DNA of 15,609 nt from Brevibacillus sp. (GTDB taxonomy: Bacteria > Bacillota > Bacilli > Brevibacillales > Brevibacillaceae). The notes under the pieces are model-generated. The model was not told the DNA's origin. It saw only the letters and a program-made list of their open reading frames with translations, and ran no database searches. The DNA lies in contig JARDZO010000118.1 of NCBI GenBank assembly GCA_029240815.1, forward strand, positions 1 through 15,609, written 5' to 3'. Numbering within the stretch: the first letter of the stretch is position 1; each line of letters begins with the position of its first letter. Both the position numbers and the translations under genes were made by a program. Shown here piece after piece: positions 5,887-13,035 of this stretch.

Positions 5887-8379
5887 TTATTTCGTCAGTT
5901 GGCCACGTGTAACGCCCAATTGGTTGGTCGCTTTCAAGGTGCGCCATACTTGGGTACCGCTTACTTCTCCGCGCAAGGCTTTGCGATACAGGCTGATGAC
6001 TTCTTTTACACGTTCCGGCTCTTCTTCGAGGAATTCGATTCGGTAGCTGCCCACATGGAGAGAGCGGAATTCCTTCAAGTACTCAGCACCGGATTGGTCA
6101 ATTGCGTTGTACACCGTGTTTCTGCAACCAGTATCCACACGAATCGGATGGGAGAAACCGACGCGGTCTTTGAGGGAAACGCGTGAAGTTTCACAAGGCG
6201 TTCCGCAGTTCGTGTGGTCAGTTCCTTCGCTGAGGAATGTACAGTACACGCAGTGCTCGGTATGGAACATCGGCATGTGCTGATGGATGACGAGCTCCAT
6301 GTCGGAAGCATTGGAACGGCTGAGCAAGTCGACCATCTGCTGGATGTTCAGATCATAGGACGGAGTCACGCGGGACAGTCCTGCTTCAAGGAACAACTCA
6401 GCAGCTTTATGGTTCGCAACATTGAGAGAGAAGTCTCCGATCAACGGAATCTTGATTTCATCACGGCGCGACAGGTAGTAATAGAGAGCACCAGTATTGC
6501 GGATCAGAATGGCATCTGGATTGCTTTTCGCGATCAAGGCAAGTACGCCGTTTTCATCCGGCATATGGATGCGCATGGTGGCGATCCCGATCTTTTTGCC
6601 GTACTTGTGAGCTAGCTTGACGCCTTCCGGATATTGCTTGACAAACTCGAAGTCAGCGTACAGGAAATCCACATCGGTCTGAGCGGCTGCTTCCAGCTGT
6701 TCCAAGGAACGGCACAGGGCAGTCAGGAGCGGTTTCTCCACAGGCTGTTTACGTGGTACGTCAGCATATACGCTGACGTCCTGATGACGGTAGACAGGTG
6801 GCTTGGAACGCAAGAACACGAGTTGTTCGACAGCATCCCGGCGCATTTTGTTGAGTTCGCTGACGGGCACGATGAGCTCACCATCCAGATCGACTGTCAA
6901 ATCTGATGCTTCCAATCGGAAAATGCTTCCACCCAATCTGCTCAGTTGATCGTGGAGCAGCTCTTGTGTCAGTGGGCGTTTCAGTGCGGCTTCCAAAATC
7001 ATGTCAGAAGAGACAGCAACGGCATGGGAGGCGAGCTTATCGACAAAGGTGACGTTCAGCTTTTCACCCAGCTTGCCACTCACGTGAACGGCCAATGGGA
7101 ATGTATGGTACGGCTTTTCCGTCTCAAAAGTTTTGCGCAGACGTTTGTCCAGCTCAGGATCGCTGGTTTTCCAGACGCGGTCACCTACGTGCAGACGCTT
7201 CAGGTTGACGTCGTTGCGGCCCATGACGATCTCATATAGGCCTTTGTTTACTTCACCCTCGACCTTCTTGCTGCGGGAAAGGATGTCGTAGATCCGTCCG
7301 CCTTCTTCCTTTTGAGTCGGATCTCCAGCATCGAATACGATTCCGTCACCGCGTTTGACAGGGGACGAAATTTCTACGAGAACGGCACTCGGCATCAATT
7401 TTTTGACGGTACCGAGGAAGACGCCGCGGCTTTTCGGGAATGAGCCATCCACCAATTGCTTGTTGTTTGTGCCTTCCAAAAAGCCGGTAGTGAAACCGCG
7501 TGAGAAGCTCTGCTGCAGCTCGCGGATCTCATGCTCGGCTGGCGCAGTGTCCAGACCAGCGAAATAACGGTCGATGGCAGCGCGATATTTGCTGACGACA
7601 TTTGCTACGTACTCTGGTGTTTTCAGACGGCCTTCGATTTTAAAAGAAGTGACGCCGGCGATGATCAATTCCGGCACCAATTCGATTGCCGCCAAATCTT
7701 TCGGGGAGAGGACGTAGGCGATGTTGCCCATTTCCTTTTGCACGCCGTCCACCATCAGATCATAAGGCAAGCGACAAGCCTGCGCGCATTCTCCGCGGTT
7801 GGCAGATCGACCGCCCCACATTTCTGAAGTCAGACATTGGCCCGAGTAGGAAACACACAGCGCACCGTGGACGAATACTTCCATAGGCAGCTTGGCTTTT
7901 TCACCGATCTTTTTGATTTCCTTCAAAGAGTTTTCCCGACCGAGCACCACGCGCTCAATATCAAACGGCTTGGTAAACTCTACGGCTTCCGGTGAAGTAA
8001 TCGTCATTTGGGTGGAGCCGTGAATCGGGAAGTCAGGGGAGATTTCCCGGATGAGCTTGACGAGTCCGAGGTCCTGCACGATGACGGCATCGACCCCGGC
8101 GTGGATACAGGCATCAATCAGCTCGCGCGCATCCTCCAGCTCGTTTTCAAACACCAGAATATTAAAAGTCAGAAATCCTTTCACTCCGTACATGTGCAAA
8201 TACGACATAATCTCTGGCAAATCTGCCATATGGAAGTTCTCGGCACGAGCACGGGCGTTGAACTTTTCGACTCCGAAAAAGATGGCATTGGCTCCATTGG
8301 CGACAGCAGCTTTCAAACAGTCCCAGTTGCCTGCAGGGGCCAACAGCTCAATATCTTCACGCTTGATACCATTTCGCAT
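5887..8379 (-). CDS. U32-family protein with DUF3656-type middle region (RlhA/TrhP-like)
   Basis: An 830-aa protein of the former 'peptidase U32/collagenase' group. The N-terminus (EDIELLAPAGNWD) opens the U32 barrel. The signature MEVFVHGALCVSYSGQC leads to four cysteines, C175, C182, C198 and C202, spaced as in the family's proposed iron-sulfur site. About residues 430-560 resemble the DUF3656 insert. The C-terminal third holds a second cysteine group, C710, C713, C725, C729 and C752 (HCVYC, NCGTPC, DTGC). Characterised relatives E. coli RlhA (23S rRNA C2501 hydroxylation) and TrhP (tRNA U34 hydroxylation) are RNA-modifying, so a prephenate-linked RNA hydroxylase is more likely than a protease; this is inference. 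The frame stays open to a TTG at 8532. ATG 8379 is chosen because it yields the usual N-terminus, has GGAGGT upstream (a longish 12-base spacing), and lies below a good promoter that would otherwise fall inside the coding sequence. Confidence 0.88.
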   Translation of the reverse strand: MRNGIKREDIELLAPAGNWDCLKAAVANGANAIFFGVEKFNARARAENFHMADLPEIMSYLHMYGVKGFLTFNILVFENELEDARELIDACIHAGVDAVIVQDLGLVKLIREISPDFPIHGSTQMTITSPEAVEFTKPFDIERVVLGRENSLKEIKKIGEKAKLPMEVFVHGALCVSYSGQCLTSEMWGGRSANRGECAQACRLPYDLMVDGVQKEMGNIAYVLSPKDLAAIELVPELIIAGVTSFKIEGRLKTPEYVANVVSKYRAAIDRYFAGLDTAPAEHEIRELQQSFSRGFTTGFLEGTNNKQLVDGSFPKSRGVFLGTVKKLMPSAVLVEISSPVKRGDGIVFDAGDPTQKEEGGRIYDILSRSKKVEGEVNKGLYEIVMGRNDVNLKRLHVGDRVWKTSDPELDKRLRKTFETEKPYHTFPLAVHVSGKLGEKLNVTFVDKLASHAVAVSSDMILEAALKRPLTQELLHDQLSRLGGSIFRLEASDLTVDLDGELIVPVSELNKMRRDAVEQLVFLRSKPPVYRHQDVSVYADVPRKQPVEKPLLTALCRSLEQLEAAAQTDVDFLYADFEFVKQYPEGVKLAHKYGKKIGIATMRIHMPDENGVLALIAKSNPDAILIRNTGALYYYLSRRDEIKIPLIGDFSLNVANHKAAELFLEAGLSRVTPSYDLNIQQMVDLLSRSNASDMELVIHQHMPMFHTEHCVYCTFLSEGTDHTNCGTPCETSRVSLKDRVGFSHPIRVDTGCRNTVYNAIDQSGAEYLKEFRSLHVGSYRIEFLEEEPERVKEVISLYRKALRGEVSGTQVWRTLKATNQLGVTRGQLTK

Positions 8380-8421
8380 GTGTATGTCATTACCTCCAAG
8401 GTCTTCAAACAAGCTATCTTC

Positions 8422-8450
8422 ATCATAGGGAAATAGAGTGGCCATCGCAA
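8422..8450 (-). promoter_or_regulatory. promoter of the U32-UPF0435 operon
   Basis: On the - strand TTGCGA (+ coordinates 8445-8450) is followed after exactly 17 bases by TATGAT (8422-8427), matching the sigma-A consensus at four and five of six positions. The predicted start lies near 8415, leaving a leader of about 35 bases with GGAGGT before the ATG at 8379. This supports the shorter U32 start. Confidence 0.55.
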
Positions 8451-8559
8451 GGAAAACATCGGCTTTGGCAGATGTTGAAAATGCGCCTTCCATAAAGGAC
8501 TGCGAAGGTGTTATTCTGTAAGAAAAGTCCAAATATTCTATCTGAAACAGAGGAATGAT

Positions 8560-9828
8560 ATGTTAATCATCAAAGACATTTTGCTGCAATTGTTATTTAT
8601 TATCGTCCCTGTGCTGCTTTACAAAAACGTTTGGCTGGATCAAAAGAAATCAAAACAGTTGGGGATTAAATCATGGCTCGTCATTTTGCTCAGCTCGCTT
8701 AGCGTCATTTTTTGCATGAGCTTCCCTATCTATACAGATGGCGGAATGCGGTTTGACCTGCGCTCTATCCCCCTGATTATCACGATTCTTTACGGGGGGT
8801 ACATTCCAGGGATCTTCACATCCGTTGTGATGATCGGATATCGCATATACCTCGGTGGCGATGGTATTTCCGTAGCACTGATCGCATTTTCTGTGTATGC
8901 CATCCTGCCGTTTTTCCTGGTGAAGCGGTGGTACGGAATATCGTTTCGCAAAAAGCTTGCGCTCACCATCCTGATGGGGTTTATCAAAGAATCGGCAGCT
9001 GTCATGACAACAGCTATCCTTTTATTTACTCAGAAGTTTCCTTTGGAGTCGATATACGATCGTCTGGTGCCCATTCTTAACATCTCGTACCTCTACATAT
9101 TAACAATAGGAGCTACTGTCTATCTTGTGGAGTTTATCCGGGAATCTCACATTATCCGGAATCAGATCGAACGTTCGGAAAAGCTAAATCTGATCAGCGA
9201 GCTGGCAGCTAGCGTAGCTCATGAAGTACGCAATCCGCTTACGGTAGTCCGCGGCTTCGTCCAGTTGCTTCGCGAAGAGTCCAATCCGAAGAACTATGAA
9301 TACATAAAGCTAGTCTTAACCGAGCTCGACCGTGCAGAATGGATCATCTCTGATTATCTGAATTTGGCAAAGCCACAGGGAGATGTCATGAGTCGGGTCG
9401 AGCTAACACACGTCGTATCAGATACGACAGCTCTGATGTCCTCCTACGCGTTGATGAATGGCGTGGAGATTGTGACGCGCGCGGAACCAGGTCTGCACGT
9501 CATCAGCAATTCGGTCAAACTCAAGCAGGCGCTGATGAATTTGATGAAAAATGGCATTGAGGCGATGACCCAAGGCGGCTCCCTGCACGTGACAGTAGAA
9601 CTAGCGAATTCATCTGTCGTTATCGTGATTCGCGACGAGGGGGAGGGAATCTCTCCAGAGCAGATCCAGCAGATTGGTCTTCCCTTTTATTCGACGAAGG
9701 AAAAAGGTACCGGTCTTGGACTGATGGTGACCTGCCGAATTATCGAAGCCATGCAAGGAACGATCCAATTTGAGAGTGAGTTAGGGAAGGGCACGCAGGT
9801 CATCATTCATTTGCCCGTCGTGCACTGA
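8560..9828 (+). CDS. membrane sensor histidine kinase, KinB-like (5TM LytS-type sensor)
   Basis: Orphan sensor kinase, 422 aa. Residues 1-195 hold about six hydrophobic segments, including the LytS-type 5TM pattern (IPLIITILYGGYIPGIFTSV), with hardly any extracellular domain. The HisKA region carries the phospho-accepting H221 in ASVAHEVRNPLTVVRGFVQL. The ATPase domain has the N box (LMNLMKNGIEAM, N331), G1 (RDEGEGIS, D359-G363) and F/G2 boxes (FYSTKEKGTGLGL, 376-388). The H box and 5TM sensor together resemble the Spo0A-feeding kinase KinB, which has a similar length. No response regulator is adjacent, as is usual for sporulation kinases, so Spo0F/Spo0A phosphorelay input is the likely role, by inference. 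The ATG has GAGGA five bases upstream. It is divergent from the U32 operon, and two short-spaced genes follow it. I could not find a convincing promoter for it. Confidence 0.88.
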   Translation: MLIIKDILLQLLFIIVPVLLYKNVWLDQKKSKQLGIKSWLVILLSSLSVIFCMSFPIYTDGGMRFDLRSIPLIITILYGGYIPGIFTSVVMIGYRIYLGGDGISVALIAFSVYAILPFFLVKRWYGISFRKKLALTILMGFIKESAAVMTTAILLFTQKFPLESIYDRLVPILNISYLYILTIGATVYLVEFIRESHIIRNQIERSEKLNLISELAASVAHEVRNPLTVVRGFVQLLREESNPKNYEYIKLVLTELDRAEWIISDYLNLAKPQGDVMSRVELTHVVSDTTALMSSYALMNGVEIVTRAEPGLHVISNSVKLKQALMNLMKNGIEAMTQGGSLHVTVELANSSVVIVIRDEGEGISPEQIQQIGLPFYSTKEKGTGLGLMVTCRIIEAMQGTIQFESELGKGTQVIIHLPVVH

Positions 9829-9845
9829 TCGGAAAGGAGGCGAAC

Positions 9846-10019
9846 ATGGACAAGGATCAGGAAATGTGGGACAAGCTGTTTCATGAGCTGGCTTGCATCA
9901 AAAGCGAAATGAAAGCATTCAAGCTGGAGACGCGAGCAGAGCTTTATCAAATCAAGTCAGAGCTGAAAGAATGGCAACAGCGCGCAGAGCAGCAACGGCT
10001 CCCTCAGGAAGGGGAATAA
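9846..10019 (+). CDS. unrecognised 57-aa coiled-coil protein
   Basis: A 57-codon frame from ATG 9846 to TAA 10017 with an excellent AAAGGAGG (9833-9840) five bases upstream, starting 17 bases after the kinase stop and ending three bases before the next ATG. I do not recognise a family. The peptide (start MDKDQEMWDKLFHELACIKS) is highly charged, has no signal or membrane segment, and shows a heptad-like pattern of W8, L11, L15, I18, M22, F25, then, after a stutter near T29, L33, I36, L40 and W43. This suggests one long amphipathic helix able to dimerise or bind another coiled coil. C17 is its only cysteine. Its position between a sensor kinase and a peptide-binding lipoprotein suggests a small cytosolic accessory, possibly binding the kinase's helical dimer domain; that is speculation. 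The ribosome binding site and packing make it very likely a real gene. Confidence 0.75.
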   Translation: MDKDQEMWDKLFHELACIKSEMKAFKLETRAELYQIKSELKEWQQRAEQQRLPQEGE

Positions 10020-10022
10020 AGG

Positions 10023-11720
10023 ATGCTACATAAGACAAAGAAGAGTTGGTGGCAACGCACGATGAAAGCCGTGTTGGCGGCAGGCTTGACCGTATCGCTG
10101 GCTGCCTGTGCACAAAATCAGGAGGCAGCGAAACCCAGTGATCAGACCCAACCAGCACCTGCATCCCAACCGACGCCTGCACCCGCGCAGGAGACGAAGG
10201 AACCGGAGCAAGTGCTTCGACTGAACAACTTTACGGAGCCATTGTCGCTTCATCCAGGCCTCATCACGGATGTTTGGTCCTCCAATGTCATTTTCCAGAC
10301 ATTTGAGGGGCTGACCCGTATCGACAAGGACGGGGTGCCGCAGCCTGCAATCGCAGGGAGCATCCAGTCTTCCGACGATCTGTTGACCTATACTTTTAAA
10401 ATACGAGACAATGCGAAATGGTCCAATGGCGACCCAGTGACGGCACAAGATTTTGAAAGCGCGTGGAAATGGACGCTGGATGCGAAAAATGGCTCAGAGT
10501 ATGCGTACCAGTTGTTCTATGTGAAAAATGCAGAAGCAGCGTTCAACGGTAAGGTAAAACCAGAGGAAATTGGCGTAAAGGCCCAGGATGACAAAACCTT
10601 GGTCGTCCAGCTGGAAAATCCGACGCCATTCTTTCTGGAGCTGACCGCTTTCTACACGTACTTCCCCGTGAATGCGAAAGTGGTAAAGGACCATCCGGAC
10701 TGGGCAAAGGAAGCGGGACCTGACTACACTTCCAACGGTCCTTTCAAGATGACCTCCTGGGAGCATAAAACAAAGCTCGTTCTGGAAAAGAATGAAAACT
10801 ATTGGGATGCACAGTCGGTGAAGCTGACGAAAATCGAGATGAACATGATCAACGACGCCAATACGGAGCTGTCCATGCTGGAAAACGGCGACTTGGATTG
10901 GGCAGGAGCGCCGACAGGTAATCTGCCACTTGATGCGATGCAGTCGCTCAAGGAAAAAGGCCTCTTGGAAATCACACCAAAGGCAGGCACGTACTGGTAC
11001 GAGTTCAATACCGTACAAAAGCCGTTTCACAACAAAAAGATCCGTCAGGCGTTCGCCTATGCGATTAACCGGAAAGACTTGGTGGATAACGTGACACAGG
11101 GAGGCGAGCTGGTCGCGACAGCGGTGGTGCCGCCCACGATGTTTGCAGAAAATGAGCAAGGACTGTTCAAGGACAACGACGTGGAAAAAGCCAAGCAGCT
11201 TTTGGCAGAGGGGATGAAAGAGGAAGGCTATGCGAGTGTAGATAAGCTGCCGCCAATCACCCTTTCTTACAACACGGAGGAAGCGCAGGCGAAAATTGCC
11301 CAAGCCGTTCAGGACATGTGGCAAAAAAATCTGGGCGTGCATGTCAAGCTGGAAAATCAGGAATGGAACGTCTATTACGAAAACGTGAAAAACGGAAAGT
11401 ATCAAGTAGCGCGGATGGGATGGACGGGAGATTTCAACGATCCGATCAACTTCCTGGAGATCTTCCGGACCAAAGAAGGAAATAACCATACGAATTGGGA
11501 GAAGAAAGAATTCGCTGATCTCTTGGCAGCCTCCTCCAAAGAAAAGGATGCTCCAAAGCGAAAAGCGATTCTGCAAAACGCGGAGAAGATCCTCGTAGAC
11601 GAGATGCCGGTCATCCCGTTCTACTTCAAATCCACGGTATATGCGAAAAATCCAAATTTGAAGAATGTCGTCATTTCCGGTTTGGGGAATGTTCAGTACA
11701 AGTGGGCCGTATTTGAATAA
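10023..11720 (+). CDS. oligopeptide-binding lipoprotein (family 5 SBP, OppA/DppE-like)
   Basis: Extracytoplasmic solute-binding protein of the ABC peptide-importer class, 565 aa. The N-terminus has a basic stretch (MLHKTKKSWWQRTMK), a short hydrophobic segment and the lipobox SLAAC with C29 as the lipidation site, then a Pro/Gln/Ala-rich linker. The mature part shows family 5 features: GLTRIDKDGVPQPAIA, TYTFKIRDNAKWSNGDPVTA, SNGPFKMTSWEHK and the IRQAFAYAINRKDLV helix. The ATG at 10023 is preferred; AAGGGG (10009-10014) inside the end of the small ORF serves as its ribosome binding site, so the two genes look translationally coupled. ATG 10062 is an alternative with a shorter n-region. No permease or ATPase genes follow: the next gene is on the other strand. 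It may therefore feed a distant Opp system or act as a ligand presenter for the kinase two genes upstream. Peptide specificity cannot be read. Confidence 0.93.
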   Translation: MLHKTKKSWWQRTMKAVLAAGLTVSLAACAQNQEAAKPSDQTQPAPASQPTPAPAQETKEPEQVLRLNNFTEPLSLHPGLITDVWSSNVIFQTFEGLTRIDKDGVPQPAIAGSIQSSDDLLTYTFKIRDNAKWSNGDPVTAQDFESAWKWTLDAKNGSEYAYQLFYVKNAEAAFNGKVKPEEIGVKAQDDKTLVVQLENPTPFFLELTAFYTYFPVNAKVVKDHPDWAKEAGPDYTSNGPFKMTSWEHKTKLVLEKNENYWDAQSVKLTKIEMNMINDANTELSMLENGDLDWAGAPTGNLPLDAMQSLKEKGLLEITPKAGTYWYEFNTVQKPFHNKKIRQAFAYAINRKDLVDNVTQGGELVATAVVPPTMFAENEQGLFKDNDVEKAKQLLAEGMKEEGYASVDKLPPITLSYNTEEAQAKIAQAVQDMWQKNLGVHVKLENQEWNVYYENVKNGKYQVARMGWTGDFNDPINFLEIFRTKEGNNHTNWEKKEFADLLAASSKEKDAPKRKAILQNAEKILVDEMPVIPFYFKSTVYAKNPNLKNVVISGLGNVQYKWAVFE

Positions 11721-11726
11721 CGTTTT

Positions 11727-11772
11727 ATAAAAGAAGGGCTGGTCGCTAGGATGATTCCTCGACCAGCCCTTC
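11727..11772 (-). terminator. terminator of the TetR gene, overlapping its last codons
   Basis: GAAGGGCTGGTCG (11733-11745) and CGACCAGCCCTTC (11760-11772) are perfectly complementary over 13 bases. Inner AGGA/TCCT pairing shortens the loop to TGAT with a two-base bulge. On the - strand it runs into TTTTAT. On that strand the first arm encodes part of the TetR C-terminus and the stop codon lies inside the hairpin. The + transcript of the binding-protein gene can form the same hairpin, but it has no T-tract after it. Confidence 0.75.
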
Positions 11773-12345
11773 GAATACGATGGAGACCTTCTCTTCCATG
11801 ATCTCTTCCAGCGCCCATGCGCCTTCGCTGCGTACCCAGTCATACAGCGCATTGTAATAAATGTTTTCCAGCATGTTGGCAGCCACCAATGGGTTGAACT
11901 TGGCCTTAAGCTGCTTTTTTTCTTGCGCTTCTTCGATCAGGTCGGCGAATAGCTGGCGCAGTTCGAAGTACATGTTTTTTTCATTTTCGAGCACTTTGCG
12001 ATGCTTCATCGAAGACTCCACGACTACCTTGATGAAATCAAAGTTCGTGACGGTCACTTCGTTCATAATCTTGTAAATTCGCAGCACCTTTGCCTTGCAG
12101 TTGTCATCATAATCCCACTCTTCGCGCCGTTCCTCAATTTCGTGCAGTCGCTCATAGCCCCAGTTGGCGAGAATGGCTTCTTTTGAAGTGAAGTGCAGGA
12201 AGATCGTCCCCCGTGCGACATCCGCTTCTTCGGAGATCATGTCGATGGTGGTGGCTTCAAAACCGTGTTGCTTGAACAGCTTGATCGCGGAATTGAAGAT
12301 TTTTTCCCGTGTTTCTCGCTTTTTTCGTTCGCGTCGAGTAGTCAA
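11746..12345 (-). CDS. TetR/AcrR-family transcriptional repressor
   Basis: Ligand-responsive repressor, 199 aa from a TTG start. The N-terminal TetR domain is clear: RETREKIFNSAIKLFKQHGF, then the helix-turn-helix TTIDMISEEADVARGTIFLHF and SKEAIL (about residues 12-60). The rest is a helical ligand/dimer domain that I cannot assign to a subgroup. The frame is open to an ATG at 12423, but a start there would lie upstream of the promoter and the AGGAGGTG ribosome binding site. The TTG at 12345-12343 lies about ten bases after AGGAGG and gives a normal TetR N-terminus. It is divergent from the GNAT gene, whose promoter region holds palindromes that could be its operator, and convergent with the peptide-binding protein gene. 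The rare TTG plus a hairpin over the ribosome binding site suggest deliberately low translation. Target and ligand are unknown. Confidence 0.88.
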   Translation of the reverse strand: MTTRRERKKRETREKIFNSAIKLFKQHGFEATTIDMISEEADVARGTIFLHFTSKEAILANWGYERLHEIEERREEWDYDDNCKAKVLRIYKIMNEVTVTNFDFIKVVVESSMKHRKVLENEKNMYFELRQLFADLIEEAQEKKQLKAKFNPLVAANMLENIYYNALYDWVRSEGAWALEEIMEEKVSIVFEGLVEESS

Positions 12346-12347
12346 AA

Positions 12348-12361
12348 AGGAGACACCTCCT
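12348..12361 (-). promoter_or_regulatory. small hairpin enclosing the TetR ribosome binding site
   Basis: On the - strand AGGAG-GTGT-CTCCT forms a perfect five-base stem whose first arm is the Shine-Dalgarno core. It is followed by TTTT and the TTG start. It could mask the ribosome binding site. It is short, so any effect may be weak. Confidence 0.4.
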
Positions 12362-12376
12362 CGTGTAATATGCTTG

Positions 12377-12385
12377 ATTATAGCA
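12377..12385 (-). promoter_or_regulatory. extended -10 promoter of the TetR gene
   Basis: On the - strand TGCTATAAT (+ coordinates 12377-12385) is a perfect TATAAT with an extended TGn motif. No good -35 box is seen 16-18 bases upstream, which extended -10 promoters tolerate. Transcription would begin near 12370, about 25 bases before the TTG start. Confidence 0.55.
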
Positions 12386-12447
12386 CAATCGTTACCTGCA
12401 CAAGAATTTATCCGTGAAATCAAGGGGAAAACCCTCGAAAAAAGGGA

Positions 12448-12500
12448 TAGACTTCTGAGAAAGTCGATTGTATATTTATATACTATAATGAATAATTATT
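12448..12500 (+). promoter_or_regulatory. AT-rich promoter and palindromes of the GNAT gene
   Basis: TAGACT (12448-12453), 17 bases, then TATATT (12471-12476) is a reasonable sigma-A promoter. TATAAT at 12484-12489 lacks a spaced -35. The dyad GTATAT-TT-ATATAC (12470-12483) overlaps the first -10, and a perfect ten-base palindrome AATAATTATT lies at 12491-12500. These are candidate sites for the divergent TetR protein, or simply AT-rich promoter DNA. Confidence 0.45.
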
Positions 12501-12543
12501 ATATCATACCAGGCCGAAAGAGCATGGGGTGGAGGAGTGTAAA

Positions 12544-13017
12544 ATGAGTGTTGCGAAAGCGCTGACCGTGCGTCAGGCCACAACGAAAGATGTCGATGCC
12601 ATGTTGGAAATCGTTAATGAATATGCACAACAAGGTCTAATGCTTCCCCGTACGAAACTTTCTTTTTTGGAACATTTGCAGTCGTTTATCGTCGCGCATG
12701 ATGGGGATACTGTTGTAGGTGTTGCAGGCTTGCACATTTTATGGGAAGACCTGGCGGAAATTCGCTCGCTGGCTATTTCGGAAAAAGCGAAAGGCATGGG
12801 TGTAGGGAAGCACCTCGTGCTCCATCTGGTCGACGAATGCCGCAATCTGGGGATTAAGCGTGTCTTGGCCTTGACCTATCAAAAAGCATTCTTTGAAAAA
12901 TGCGGATTCTGGATCGTCGCCAAGGAAACGCTGCCGCAAAAGGTTTGGAAAGATTGCATCAACTGTTCCAAATTACCTATGTGTGATGAAATTGCGATGA
13001 TTTTTGAAACAGAATAA
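12544..13017 (+). CDS. GNAT acetyltransferase, N-acetylglutamate-synthase-like (short ArgA type)
   Basis: Single-domain GNAT enzyme of 157 aa, predicted to move acetyl from acetyl-CoA to an amino group. The ATG at 12544 is preferred over an in-frame GTG at 12529 because the GGAGGAG block (12531-12537) then lies six bases upstream. The acetyl-CoA loop is KGMGVG (83-88) after EIRSLAIS. The sequence carries the marks of the short N-acetylglutamate synthase-like group (GLMLPR 31-36, WEDLAEIRSL 67-76, LTYQKAFFEKCGF, LPQKVWKDC), with C138, C141 and C147 near the end, which might bind metal. In arginine synthesis such enzymes make N-acetylglutamate. No arginine gene is nearby, and Bacilli normally use ArgJ for this step, so the true substrate is open. 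It probably answers to the divergent TetR regulator. No clear terminator follows, so it could be co-transcribed with the chemoreceptor. Confidence 0.85.
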   Translation: MSVAKALTVRQATTKDVDAMLEIVNEYAQQGLMLPRTKLSFLEHLQSFIVAHDGDTVVGVAGLHILWEDLAEIRSLAISEKAKGMGVGKHLVLHLVDECRNLGIKRVLALTYQKAFFEKCGFWIVAKETLPQKVWKDCINCSKLPMCDEIAMIFETE

Positions 13018-13035
13018 TACTTTAGTATAGCCTTC

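Noticed and set aside
5887..8379. Collagenase or protease function for the U32 protein
   Set aside because: The name is historical; there is no signal peptide or recognisable protease catalytic motif, and the characterised relatives modify RNA.
8380..8532. N-terminal extension of the U32 protein to a TTG at 8532
   Set aside because: The added 51 residues are not family-like, there is no ribosome binding site at the TTG, and a good promoter (8422-8450) falls inside the extension.
8380..8559. Sigma-H promoter or Spo0A box before the histidine kinase
   Set aside because: GAGGAAT at 8550 is part of the ribosome binding site, and no paired -35 element or TGTCGAA box is present.
10494..11852. Long open frame (452 codons) on the - strand opposite the peptide-binding protein gene
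   Set aside because: It is a shadow of the + strand gene: odd Cys/Arg/Leu/His-rich composition, no recognisable domain and no ribosome binding site. The + frame gives a complete family 5 protein.
12346..12423. Longer TetR start at an ATG at 12423
   Set aside because: It would lie upstream of the extended -10 promoter and of the AGGAGGTG site, and it adds residues unlike a TetR N-terminus.
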